Below the pieces are notes generated by a model, which ran no database searches, was not told the origin of the DNA, and worked only from the letters and a program-made list of their open reading frames with translations. From contig NZ_CP036343.1 of NCBI RefSeq assembly GCF_007746795.1, forward strand, positions 7,631,029 to 7,695,028: a stretch of 64,000 nt of DNA, given 5' to 3'. The position numbers and the translations under genes were made by a program. Positions 56,192 through 64,000 of this stretch are shown here, in pieces. Numbering within the stretch: the stretch's first letter is position 1; each line of letters starts with the position of its first letter. This DNA comes from Gimesia algae (lineage in GTDB: Bacteria > Planctomycetota > Planctomycetia > Planctomycetales > Planctomycetaceae).

Positions 56192-59062
56192 TTAGCTGAC
56201 GGCGGTGATAGTGACGGTGTAATTAGATCCCAGATGCAGTGTGCTCAGGTCACTTACGTTGTGCATCACAATCACTGGATCACCAATCGCTTTTGAGTCG
56301 TCGTAGACCTCGGACTCTTCAGAGTATTTGTTGATCACAGTCACGGTCTTTGCGCGGCGATCCTGGTTGAAGTTCAGCACTGCTTCCCCGGCAATGTCGA
56401 TCTGCGATGCCGTGCCGGTCGAGTTGTAATTCAACCCACCATCAACGATGTTGAGATTCGCATGAGCCCCTGCGTAAATCGTGGTTGTGCCTGCAGTCTG
56501 TTCGAAGGTAGTTGTCGCGGAGTTCAAAGTCAGTTCCCCACCACTCTTAACCACATCGGTGAATGACACACCAGAGCCGCAGAAGACGATCGTATCATTC
56601 GCAGCATCGTCGAAGAATGCCTGTCGTAAGGTCGCCACGGTTGAGACCTCAGCGGGGTAGTAAGCAATACCGACGTGCCCCCGGTTGACATTGACCACAT
56701 TACTGGCATGCGTTCCGAGCAGCAGAATCGCAGGGGTATTACCGTCTGGGCTGTCTCCGGAATTGGTAATCAGAGCAGTCGTCTGAACGGTGCCGAGATT
56801 GATTTTAAGACGTTCCGATCCATCGCCCTGCTTGTCACCGATGTTGAGCAGAGTGGCCCCGATCTTTAAGTATTGGTCGCGGTACTCGGAATATGAAGTT
56901 GTGCCGCCTGTGTTCGTGCGAGGCAGGCCGATATCGCCCGTAAAGGTCTGTTCGATGATCAGGGCAGCCAGCGTGACAGCGGACTGGTCGAGGCCATAGA
57001 GGATGCTGACACTTGATTCACTGATATAAACCGTATCGCCCGTTTCAGGCACCGTGTTCGTGCTCCAGTTGCCTGCCACATCCCAGCAGTTCGGGCCGGA
57101 ATTGGCTGTTGTTTCAGTCTGAAGAATTGGTGCCGTTGTCGTCGTGACTGTCATGTAAGGAGCTGTTCCACCTTCCTGAGTTGTCTCAACAGACCCCTGA
57201 TTTTTAACCATCGACGATAAGTCTGTACCTGTCAGATTGCCCCCAAAGGTCACGTCAATGAATGAGTCTGGGAACGGACCGCCCGAGCAGGTGACATTGC
57301 CCGTGCCAATCGTAGAGACTGCTTCAAAGATGTCCTCCAGTTCAGAAGCGGTCTGATTGTAGGCAATCGCCTGACTGATTCCTGTACCATAAAAGATACT
57401 GAACTCACCAGAACCGGGAGAGCCGGAAATACTGATACGCTGTACTTCGGCTGTGCCTGCTGCGCCTGCCCAGTTCTTTACCCAATAGCCAATGACGCCG
57501 CTGCCGGACAAAGCTACCGTCAAATCGGTTGCCTGATTCGCCAGATCGCCCTGAAAGGTAAGTCTGATTCCATGATACCAGTCAGTGTAGAGGTATTCGA
57601 CGTTTACATTCCCCTCCCCAATAGAAGACAATGCCTCAAGTGCCGTCTTGACCTGTGTCGCTGTTGCATTATTAGCCAATGCTGTAGTTGCCTCGCCATT
57701 GATAAAGATATTCCATGTGCCAGCGTGCCAGTCTGAGTAGAGTTCTACAAATTCTGTGAACTCGGATTCGGTGTAACTTCCACCGCCAGTCAGGTTGCCA
57801 GAGTCAATCGACGCACTGAAGCTGTCTGCCCCGATGTAGTTCCTGATATAAAGATGCCAAGTCGCCCCACTGGTCAAGTCATGCCCCGCTGAAGACGACG
57901 CACCTACAACCCTGATGAGTTTCCCATATGAAGAAAAATCATTTGCAGCAATATTGGTGTCGATCAGACCTTGAAATCCTGCAATTGTGACATCGTAGGG
58001 AATGTCAGTCATATTCAGCAATGTGTCTGCCGATCCAGCCCCACTGGGAGTCAGTTCAACCGACAGATCAAATGTGCCGCCAGAAACATCTGTGTCACCA
58101 GTGATTCTGAAATGTCCCTCTTCATTGTTGGGGTCATTCTCCCAGATCGTCCAGACTTCATTACCACCGCCACCGCCTGCCGTCTGTTCTGCGATCGTCA
58201 CGTCATCCATCAGACCACCTGTGAGATTCGCCCCATTAACCACAAAGCTGTCTGCGTTCACGCCCACGAATGAACCCTGGAAGGTCAGCGTAAATGGCCC
58301 GCCGTCAGACCCTGAAACGCCCACGTCATCAACGGCAATTCCGGTCAGTGATTCAATGGCGGTCTTGAGGTTTGCGGCTGAAATGTTGTACGCGAGATTC
58401 GATGATGGTGTGCCTGATTCACCATACTGAATGGTAAACGTGCCGCCTGTCGCGCCGCCCAGGTCAACCACCTGAGTCTCTGCGGCTACGGTTAAGCTGT
58501 CACCGTTTGCCCCGATTTCAGAGACGTTTTCGCCCGCCAGATCGCCTACAAACTCAATGGTGTAAGGCCCACCGTCTGAGCCGGTCACCGTGGCATTGCC
58601 AGAACCAACCGTACTCAATCCGGTAAATGCAGTTTGTACTGTTGCTGCTGATGCGTTGTATGCAAGTCCGCTGGTAATCTGACCGCCGAACGCCAGCGTA
58701 AAAGTACCTCCTGTCGGAGTACCCACAATTGTGAAAATTTGGATCTCGTTGGTGCCGCCTGTCATGCTGAACGAGACCACGAACGGCTTGCCAGCGGTAT
58801 CTGCAGTCAGCGTAAAAGTACCTGCAGCCGTTCCAACTGCCGCCGTAATCTCTGCAAACTCCGAAACCGTGGAAGCATTCCAGAGACTGACGAACGCTGC
58901 AGCAACGCTGGTTGCCGTCGCATCAGCGAGCACTGTATAAGATAGTGGCTGCAGACCGATCATGGCAGTGATTACCATCCCTTCTGAAACTTCATCGGGA
59001 ATCGTGATCGTAACAACGCGGGCAGTTGTAGGAGCACCGCCGTTCCATTCGTGTGAAGCCAT
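56192..59062 (-). CDS. Repeat-rich virion surface or tail-fibre protein (956 aa)
   Basis: At least four to five related modules of about 90 residues occupy about 1-600. Each has a GGTFTL(A/T)-type strand, AYN(A/I)SA followed by a short helix (VQTAFTGLSTVGSGN), VTGSDGGPYTIEFVGDLAG and a turn. They are recognisable at about 118-205, 207-290, 430-520 and 525-625. The last 300 residues are a beta-helix-like stretch that opens NCWDVAGNWSTNTVPETGDT. Such repeat modules occur in phage head or tail decoration proteins and planctomycete surface proteins. No signal peptide. Confidence 0.7.
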   Translation of the reverse strand: MASHEWNGGAPTTARVVTITIPDEVSEGMVITAMIGLQPLSYTVLADATATSVAAAFVSLWNASTVSEFAEITAAVGTAAGTFTLTADTAGKPFVVSFSMTGGTNEIQIFTIVGTPTGGTFTLAFGGQITSGLAYNASAATVQTAFTGLSTVGSGNATVTGSDGGPYTIEFVGDLAGENVSEIGANGDSLTVAAETQVVDLGGATGGTFTIQYGESGTPSSNLAYNISAANLKTAIESLTGIAVDDVGVSGSDGGPFTLTFQGSFVGVNADSFVVNGANLTGGLMDDVTIAEQTAGGGGGNEVWTIWENDPNNEEGHFRITGDTDVSGGTFDLSVELTPSGAGSADTLLNMTDIPYDVTIAGFQGLIDTNIAANDFSSYGKLIRVVGASSSAGHDLTSGATWHLYIRNYIGADSFSASIDSGNLTGGGSYTESEFTEFVELYSDWHAGTWNIFINGEATTALANNATATQVKTALEALSSIGEGNVNVEYLYTDWYHGIRLTFQGDLANQATDLTVALSGSGVIGYWVKNWAGAAGTAEVQRISISGSPGSGEFSIFYGTGISQAIAYNQTASELEDIFEAVSTIGTGNVTCSGGPFPDSFIDVTFGGNLTGTDLSSMVKNQGSVETTQEGGTAPYMTVTTTTAPILQTETTANSGPNCWDVAGNWSTNTVPETGDTVYISESSVSILYGLDQSAVTLAALIIEQTFTGDIGLPRTNTGGTTSYSEYRDQYLKIGATLLNIGDKQGDGSERLKINLGTVQTTALITNSGDSPDGNTPAILLLGTHASNVVNVNRGHVGIAYYPAEVSTVATLRQAFFDDAANDTIVFCGSGVSFTDVVKSGGELTLNSATTTFEQTAGTTTIYAGAHANLNIVDGGLNYNSTGTASQIDIAGEAVLNFNQDRRAKTVTVINKYSEESEVYDDSKAIGDPVIVMHNVSDLSTLHLGSNYTVTITAVS

Positions 59063-59074
59063 AATGATAATCCT

Positions 59075-59785
59075 TTATGCAGTTGGGAACGCCTGATTGC
59101 GTTCGAATGTGTAGTTCCAGTGAATGGGATATTCCAGTCCGACCCCGTTTTTACGTCGGACGGTTCCCTGGTTGATTTGTCTGCGGTCTACATGTTCGTA
59201 ATCGGGGTAGAGGGGTACATTGGGAGTCGGGTATGCCCCGAGCCCAACCTTCATGCCCGATTGCACAATCGTGATGGGAGAGGTCTCTGTGAGTTGCTGG
59301 CGCTGGTAGTAGCCGGTGATCGTCGGGAGCAGTCCGAACCTCGGACCTCCTGAGCCCGTTGTGTTAAAAGACTCCTCGTACTTGAGGACCTGCGGGGCAT
59401 CGAGATTGATCTCCTGAAACGATACGTCGGCTTCTACACTGATGGCATAACTGCGGAAGGTGGTCAGTTCCCCGTTGCCAGTGTTGGGGAAGTGCGGCAG
59501 AACTGTGACACGAGTCCCGGTCAAAGTGTTGGCGCTGATCAGTTGATGCATCACCATCGATCCCTTTTTCCAGACCAGGTCTTGCCCCTGAATGGAATAC
59601 GCTGCAAGCAGGGCAGCGAATGCTTCCACCAGTTCGGAATCTGAATCGGCCTGAAGAAATCCCGTGATATCCCACTTCTCGGTATAGCCGTAGATGAATC
59701 CATCTTCCGCTTCCAGACCGGCGCGGGAGATAATGCAATTGGCCTCATTGTCTGGGCGATCGTCGTCGCCATACGATAGGATCAT
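59075..59785 (-). CDS. Tail component, distal-tail-like protein (236 aa)
   Basis: ATG 59785 overlaps the tape measure stop by 4 nt. Beta-rich protein with IISRAGLEAEDGFIYGYTEK and ALLAAYSIQGQDLVWKKGS segments, then FRSYAISVEADVSFQEIN. It is the first gene after the tape measure, where siphoviruses carry the distal tail (Dit) gene, but I see no sure Dit signature. Confidence 0.6.
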   Translation of the reverse strand: MILSYGDDDRPDNEANCIISRAGLEAEDGFIYGYTEKWDITGFLQADSDSELVEAFAALLAAYSIQGQDLVWKKGSMVMHQLISANTLTGTRVTVLPHFPNTGNGELTTFRSYAISVEADVSFQEINLDAPQVLKYEESFNTTGSGGPRFGLLPTITGYYQRQQLTETSPITIVQSGMKVGLGAYPTPNVPLYPDYEHVDRRQINQGTVRRKNGVGLEYPIHWNYTFERNQAFPTA

Positions 59786-61719
59786 TGATAGCTCTTCTGC
59801 TGTAACTGGAATTGCGCGAACTGCTGTTGCATATCTGTATGACTCTTTTCCATTTCGGCTTGCATTGCCTTTATGCCGCTCAGAGTAGCCATGCTCTGCT
59901 GGTGGATGGCATCTACTGCGTCCGCGTTGGCCTGACGAATATCATTAGCGCTATTCCCCAATCCGGTTACCAGATCGGTAAACATGAGCTTTAGTTCGGC
60001 CTCGAACTTCACGCGTGCCTGAGTGACCTGATCGAGGTTGTTCGCACTTGAAGTCACTGACTGACCGGCCACCCCTTCCAGCTTTTTACCTTCGATCAGC
60101 TTCTGACGGTTCTCATCGGCTCGCTCCTGGGCATCTGCGATGTCGTTTTTGGTTTGGCGTGACCCGAAGACTTCCGTGAAGGTGTCTGCCCCCTTCAGCT
60201 TGCTGCCTTTTTTCGAGTAATAGTTGGTGATCTGATCCTGACCGACACCCGCTTCTTTCATGATATTGATGTCGCGTAGAGTCAGCTCTTTACCGGACTT
60301 GATCTTTTCCGCAACTCCGATGGCATGTTTCTGCAGGCCGGGATTGAGTTCGCCCAACTTGGCGTTTAATCCTTTCTCTTCCAGACGCTTCTGCTCCTGA
60401 AGAGTGACCAGCCTTTCCCGGTCCGCCTTCAGGGCTGCTTCGGTTGCCTGGTTCTGAGATCGGATGATATTGAGTCGGTTGACTTCAGCATCGTAGAGCC
60501 GTTTCTGCGCTGACTCCCGATCGTTCAGAAGCCTTAACGCAAGATCATTGCTCGCCAGGCGATTATGATTCAGGCGGTTCTCTTCGTTAATACGGCGATC
60601 TGCCAGCTCTGCTTCTGCGAGCTGGATTTCACGCACTGCTTCCAGCCTGACGCGTTCCGCGTTCTGAAGCCCGGTTTCATTACGGGCTATCCCCTTGGCT
60701 TCACTGACGCGATTGCTTGATGACAATAGCTGACTCTGCAGGCCGAGGCGTGTGGTCTCTTCTTTGGTGTAGCGGTCGCGATCCCTGATCAGGGCTTCGC
60801 GCTTCTTCTCTGCTTCAGCCGTTTTCTTTACGGCTTCCGCTGCATCACTTGAGGCTTTCCTTAAATCAAGAATAGCACCGCTGGCTCGACCGCTGTTTTC
60901 CCCAAAATCGTAAAAGACCCCAAGGACGGTTTTTGCACCATCGTGTAATGCTAATCCCAAGGCCGCTAACCCAATCCCCACGGCAGCCATCTTTCCCACT
61001 ATGGCAGCACCAGCCAGCACAGACCCGCCACCAACGGCACCAGCGCCTACCCCGCCGGCAGCGCCTGCGACAGCTCCACCAACAACTCCACCGCCAGCAC
61101 GCCCAGCCGCCGCACCTCCTGCCTGCCCCGCGACACCGCCCACTACTTGAGTTGCACCTACTCTTAGGTTGCTGGCTGCCAGCAGGTTATTGTGTGCTGT
61201 CTGGGCTTTCGTCGCGGCACTCAATGCAATCAGGGCCTCGCGACCCTTCCACCAGACATCAGTAGCTCCCTTGAAGACGCGAACCCCTTTCTGGATCATC
61301 TCGAAGTTTTTGGCGAACTTCTCAAAGTTTTCTTCGGAGACCAGCCCGAGCTTGGCCATGCCCTCTGCCATGTCAGCCATACCCTGGATGGCTTCCACAG
61401 CAGATTCATTTGCCTTTTGGTTGGATTCAATCCTGGTACGATCGTACTCTTTTAGTTTTTTTGCAAAGAGCTTTCTTCTTTTATCGTACGCTTCCATGTC
61501 CTTTGCGTACTGCTCAATTCTTTTATCAGACTCGTCTTTCGCATCCTTGGTCATGCCTTTCTCATTGCGAGAATTCATGTCACGGGTTCGCTTGGCGGCA
61601 ACCTCGGCTTGAGATGCGGCAGAAATCGCTTGAAGTGAGAATTGTTCTGCGATAGTCTGGTTCTTTGGGTCTCCCGCTAATTTCAGGGAGATAATCACAT
61701 TTCTTTGCACGTCAACCAT
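59782..61719 (-). CDS. Phage tail tape measure protein (645 aa)
   Basis: A long helical protein with coiled coils (about 45-160 and 290-455) and a central Gly/Ala-rich hydrophobic block (about 190-275; GGVAGQAGGAAAGRAGGGVV), the typical tape measure pattern. It sets tail length and helps DNA ejection. It lies after the tail-assembly chaperone genes, the usual order, although two opposite-strand genes sit in between. Tail would be rather short (645 aa tape). Confidence 0.82.
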   Translation of the reverse strand: MVDVQRNVIISLKLAGDPKNQTIAEQFSLQAISAASQAEVAAKRTRDMNSRNEKGMTKDAKDESDKRIEQYAKDMEAYDKRRKLFAKKLKEYDRTRIESNQKANESAVEAIQGMADMAEGMAKLGLVSEENFEKFAKNFEMIQKGVRVFKGATDVWWKGREALIALSAATKAQTAHNNLLAASNLRVGATQVVGGVAGQAGGAAAGRAGGGVVGGAVAGAAGGVGAGAVGGGSVLAGAAIVGKMAAVGIGLAALGLALHDGAKTVLGVFYDFGENSGRASGAILDLRKASSDAAEAVKKTAEAEKKREALIRDRDRYTKEETTRLGLQSQLLSSSNRVSEAKGIARNETGLQNAERVRLEAVREIQLAEAELADRRINEENRLNHNRLASNDLALRLLNDRESAQKRLYDAEVNRLNIIRSQNQATEAALKADRERLVTLQEQKRLEEKGLNAKLGELNPGLQKHAIGVAEKIKSGKELTLRDINIMKEAGVGQDQITNYYSKKGSKLKGADTFTEVFGSRQTKNDIADAQERADENRQKLIEGKKLEGVAGQSVTSSANNLDQVTQARVKFEAELKLMFTDLVTGLGNSANDIRQANADAVDAIHQQSMATLSGIKAMQAEMEKSHTDMQQQFAQFQLQQKSYQ

Positions 61720-61740
61720 TATTTTCCTCTGAGCGATGCT

Positions 61741-62019
61741 ATGTCAGAAAAGACCATCGAACTAGTTTTTGGTACTCTTGGAATTCCCATAGTCATCCTT
61801 GCCATCTGGCTGATGGTCAAATACGGTGGATTAGAAACCCCCAAGCAGGTCAAGGAACGCGAACAACGCGAAGCAGAAGAATTCGAAGCCATGCCCCCCG
61901 AAGTCCAGCAACTCCACATCCATGCAAAGAACAAAGTCGCGGAGTTCAATTTCAACCTGATCGTATTTCTCATCACTTCCATCGCCTCTGGCTACCTGAT
62001 TTATCTGTGTGTTAGATGA
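61741..62019 (+). CDS. Small membrane protein on the opposite strand of the tail operon
   Basis: 92 aa from ATG 61741 (MSEKTIELVFGTLGIPIVIL). One N-terminal membrane helix, an acidic amphipathic middle (KEREQREAEEFEAMPPEVQQ) and a C-terminal helix (NLIVFLITSIASGYLIYL). It is divergent from the tape measure with only 21 bp between the starts. Its end overlaps the next gene by 4 nt (ATGA). It resembles a moron gene; function unknown. Confidence 0.65.
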   Translation: MSEKTIELVFGTLGIPIVILAIWLMVKYGGLETPKQVKEREQREAEEFEAMPPEVQQLHIHAKNKVAEFNFNLIVFLITSIASGYLIYLCVR

Positions 62020-62213
62020 TCCGCCCGATAGCCCCCACCCACAAAGCAGCAACAGCCAGAGCCGATCGCATCAAGCAGGCTGAGCAGCAACTCAAAGCCG
62101 CAGAGAAGCACGCCCTCAAAGAGAACTTGGCATATGGGGCCATCTTCTTAATTGTGTGCACAGGCTGCATCCTTTTGGGGAAATTCATATCAGTAATCGT
62201 TAGACAGATGTGA
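62016..62213 (+). CDS. Small membrane protein, second of the opposite-strand pair
   Basis: 65 aa. A basic amphipathic N-terminus (KAATARADRIKQAEQQLKAA) is followed by a membrane helix (YGAIFLIVCTGCILLGKFIS). It overlaps the previous gene by 4 nt, so the two are coupled. Position inside a tail operon, between the chaperone and tape measure genes, suggests a moron pair (for example an exclusion or inner-membrane function). Confidence 0.6.
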   Translation: MIRPIAPTHKAATARADRIKQAEQQLKAAEKHALKENLAYGAIFLIVCTGCILLGKFISVIVRQM

Positions 62214-62242
62214 TTGTTTGGAATGCATCGGGGGCGTCAAGA

Positions 62243-62617
62243 TCACATACCCTTCCCGGTCATCATCATTGAGAACAACTGAAACTGCTTTTGTTCTGCT
62301 GCGGAGTCTGCCATATCCTGAAGTATCGCGGCATTGTGTCTCACAATATCATCGTCGGGGAAGTTGCCGGTGGCCTTGCACTCTCTCCAATGCTGGTAGG
62401 CTTTCTGGTTCTTAAGGCTCAATGTCTTGGGGTTCTCAGGAGTCCCCTTCGGGCAGCCCTTCGGATGCTTGGGATTGTGACAGGGGGCCGGTAAAACACG
62501 CTCTACAGGTTCGCCGCGAAACGTCTGCAGCTCCCCTGTATCCTCGCTGTAGATGTACTTCAAACAGTGTTCACAGGACCGGAAGGCAACTTCGGGGTGG
62601 AGCATGATCAGCCCCAC
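62243..62617 (-). CDS. Tail assembly chaperone, frameshift extension (GT-like part)
   Basis: The frame is entered by -1 frameshift from the upstream chaperone at A_AAA_AAC (62635-62629). The GTG at 62617 and ATG at 62605 could also allow independent start. The fused product is about 262 aa, as in lambda gpG-gpGT. The extension has a Cys-rich segment (FRSCEHCLKY, PCHNPKHPKGC) that may bind metal. Confidence 0.7.
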   Translation of the reverse strand: MGLIMLHPEVAFRSCEHCLKYIYSEDTGELQTFRGEPVERVLPAPCHNPKHPKGCPKGTPENPKTLSLKNQKAYQHWRECKATGNFPDDDIVRHNAAILQDMADSAAEQKQFQLFSMMMTGKGM

Positions 62618-62625
62618 CCCTTCGA

Positions 62626-63030
62626 TTAGTTTTTTGCGTCTTCTTCCTCAGGTGAGGTAGTGCCAAGCAGTTTGTCGAAGTCGATTTCTTCTTCTATCTT
62701 CGTTTCTTCGTCCGACGTATCCAACTGCATCACTATGTTGAATAGCCGCTCGACGATATTCCTCTTGAGGTGCACGAGTGTGTCTTGATTGATCGGCAGA
62801 GGCTTTCCGTCTTCTTCCAAGTCCCAACTGACAACCTGCTTTACAATCACGGCGTGGATCCGACGTGTCTTCTCTGCAGCAGATAACAAGTCCCATGAAC
62901 TCAGTATCTCCCGGATTTTGTCACTTAGCATGACCCGGAACGCAAACCGGACAGGCCCGTGCATATTGGGCACTCCACTGATCAGGGCATCTTCCGTGTA
63001 TCCGTCCGCAATGTAATTCTTGGCTACCAT
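62626..63030 (-). CDS. Tail assembly chaperone (G-like)
   Basis: 134 aa. It starts MVAKNYIADGYTEDALISGV, with a helical core (DKIREILSSWDLLSAAEKTR) and an acidic C-terminus (TSPEEEDAKN). Its last codons GCA AAA AAC TAA contain a canonical slippery heptamer. It follows the tail-tube gene by 54 bp. Such proteins keep the tape measure soluble and guide tail assembly. Confidence 0.75.
   Translation of the reverse strand: MVAKNYIADGYTEDALISGVPNMHGPVRFAFRVMLSDKIREILSSWDLLSAAEKTRRIHAVIVKQVVSWDLEEDGKPLPINQDTLVHLKRNIVERLFNIVMQLDTSDEETKIEEEIDFDKLLGTTSPEEEDAKN
62629..62635 (-). promoter_or_regulatory. Slippery heptamer A_AAA_AAC for -1 frameshift
   Basis: On the minus strand the zero-frame codons are GCA AAA AAC TAA; the heptamer lies just before the stop. 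In the -1 frame the reading continues CTA ATC GAA GGG GTG into 62243-62617 without a stop. Confidence 0.82.
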
Positions 63031-63084
63031 CTGAATCTTTCTAGTTTTAAATTAAGAATGGTGAATTAAAGAAGTCGTTATATT

Positions 63085-63984
63085 TTAAGCTGAGTGAGCG
63101 TTGGTGATGATCAGCGGCTTGGTTGTGCCCGAACTGCGAACCATTCCTTCCAGCGGAAGTCTGGTTACGTCCCTGCCCTGGTTGGTCGGTGTTTTATTGG
63201 GATACTGCACTGCTGCCATGGCGAACGTCAGAACGTCTCCGGATGCAGCGTCATTCGTAAACACGGCTGTTGCTGCTGCCCCGTCAAGGGCCTGTGCTAC
63301 GAGGTCAGTATTATCCGTATCCCATGGATGGTCTGTTGCCAGAGAGATCATACGGTCCACCATAGGGATGTCGTAACGCGTCAAACCGTTCTCAAACAGT
63401 TCAGTATTTAGCTGGTTCTGAATAGTCAGATTGAAGCTGTTAAACAACCTGGTATCACCCTGCAGAGTGAGCACCCCATCTTTCATGATGTACGGTTTTT
63501 CGGTGGGCATTGTGAGAGCCGGGAAAGAGCCAGCAGCACCAGTCGTTTCCGTTTCTGCTTCGATATCCAGATCCAGAAAGAGCATCTGCCCCTGAGTGCC
63601 GTTGAAGCTCGCTCGGGCAATGCGGCAGCCCGAGTAGGTATAAACCTTTGCTCCACGATCGATCATCATGACAAACTCAGGCAGGGAGTCAGCAAGTGCG
63701 AATACATTGGTGCTTTCTGCCGATCCAGTAATATAGGGCAGCAGGGTATCCAGAGCCAGTCGCGAGCAGGGAACTTTGATAGACCCGGAAACCCGCTTGA
63801 GTCCTTCGCGAGTCCGTTCCTTATTGTGTTCGACGGTGCCCCGCATCCCATTGGTTTCGATGATCTCCGCTTCTTCGTGCAGAGTCTCGGGGAGCACAAT
63901 TTCGAGCGGAATAGAACTCGTGTCAAACGGCAGAGCACTGTCGATCGCGACTTGCCCCAAAGTACCAATGGATGGTGTGGTCAT
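63085..63984 (-). CDS. Major tail tube protein
   Basis: 299 aa starting MTTPSIGTLGQVAIDSALPF. Beta-rich tail-tube type: an N-terminal IDSALPFDTSSIPLEI, VEHNKERTREGLKRVSGSIK, a central FNGTQGQMLFLDLDIEAETE and RYDIPMVDRMISLATDH. Its place before the chaperone and tape measure genes is the usual one for the tail tube. The gene starts 16 bp before the right window edge, so its own upstream region is not visible. Confidence 0.72.
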   Translation of the reverse strand: MTTPSIGTLGQVAIDSALPFDTSSIPLEIVLPETLHEEAEIIETNGMRGTVEHNKERTREGLKRVSGSIKVPCSRLALDTLLPYITGSAESTNVFALADSLPEFVMMIDRGAKVYTYSGCRIARASFNGTQGQMLFLDLDIEAETETTGAAGSFPALTMPTEKPYIMKDGVLTLQGDTRLFNSFNLTIQNQLNTELFENGLTRYDIPMVDRMISLATDHPWDTDNTDLVAQALDGAAATAVFTNDAASGDVLTFAMAAVQYPNKTPTNQGRDVTRLPLEGMVRSSGTTKPLIITNAHSA

Positions 63985-64000
63985 GGTATCACCTTTATAA

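Overview
The window looks like a chromosomal stretch of a planctomycete, most like Gimesia or Rubinisphaera. This is inferred from gene content, not from a database search. The pointers are a formylglycine sulfatase next to a large PVC-type dehydrogenase/haem-binding protein, a Tat-exported Gfo/Idh/MocA oxidoreductase, a Ser/Thr-kinase/ECF-sigma operon, an Amt-histidine kinase fusion, a ThiD2-ThiE protein, and moderate GC. Two mobile elements flank about 45 kb of chromosome.

Left edge (1-3784): the end of an integrated element. It holds three unrecognised genes, an array of GC-rich hairpins (1385-1950) and a tyrosine integrase. The integrase lies next to the 3' end of tRNA-Leu(CAG) (3785-3869), the probable attachment gene. 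The rest of this element lies left of the window.

Chromosomal core (3870-48660). A minus-strand operon (4124-6807) holds a dual-specificity phosphatase, DUF6891-like and DUF6304-like proteins and two unknown genes. It is followed by about 1.2 kb of dispersed palindromic repeats. cstA and csrA are divergent neighbours. clpC is divergent from an unusual ThiE carrying a degenerate Clp-N domain; a tRNA-dihydrouridine synthase follows. An IS5/IS427-type insertion sequence with a -1 frameshift sits in front of an ammonium transporter-histidine kinase-receiver fusion. Then come comM, a 32-aa very basic protein and a phospho-signalling block on the minus strand: ECF sigma, membrane protein, Ser/Thr kinase, two PLDc_N-like membrane proteins, FHA protein, coiled-coil protein. 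Housekeeping and metabolic genes follow: M19 dipeptidase, DUF423, DJ-1/PfpI, TauE/SafE with a small coupled membrane protein, dprA, methyltransferase, DUF455, HAD. After a sulfatase/PVC-dehydrogenase pair comes a small regulator joining a LexA DNA-binding domain to a CsrA-like domain, then two unknown proteins, an oxidoreductase, a frameshifted membrane protein and an HEXXH protein.

Right edge (48716-64000): the tail module of a siphovirus-like prophage, almost all on the minus strand and running off the window. From upstream to downstream it reads: tail-tube protein, tail-assembly chaperone with a canonical A_AAA_AAC -1 frameshift into a second reading frame, two opposite-strand small membrane genes, tape measure, distal tail proteins, a repeat-rich virion protein, hub-like proteins, a tandem-duplicated GT-A-like glycosyltransferase and two methyltransferases.

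The observations most worth following up are the hairpin array at 1385-1950, the LexA-CsrA-like fusion at 43039, the Clp-N/ThiD2/ThiE fusion at 15019, the 7-bp duplication that separates a leader from the Amt-kinase at 18847, and the virion genes for glycosylation and methylation.
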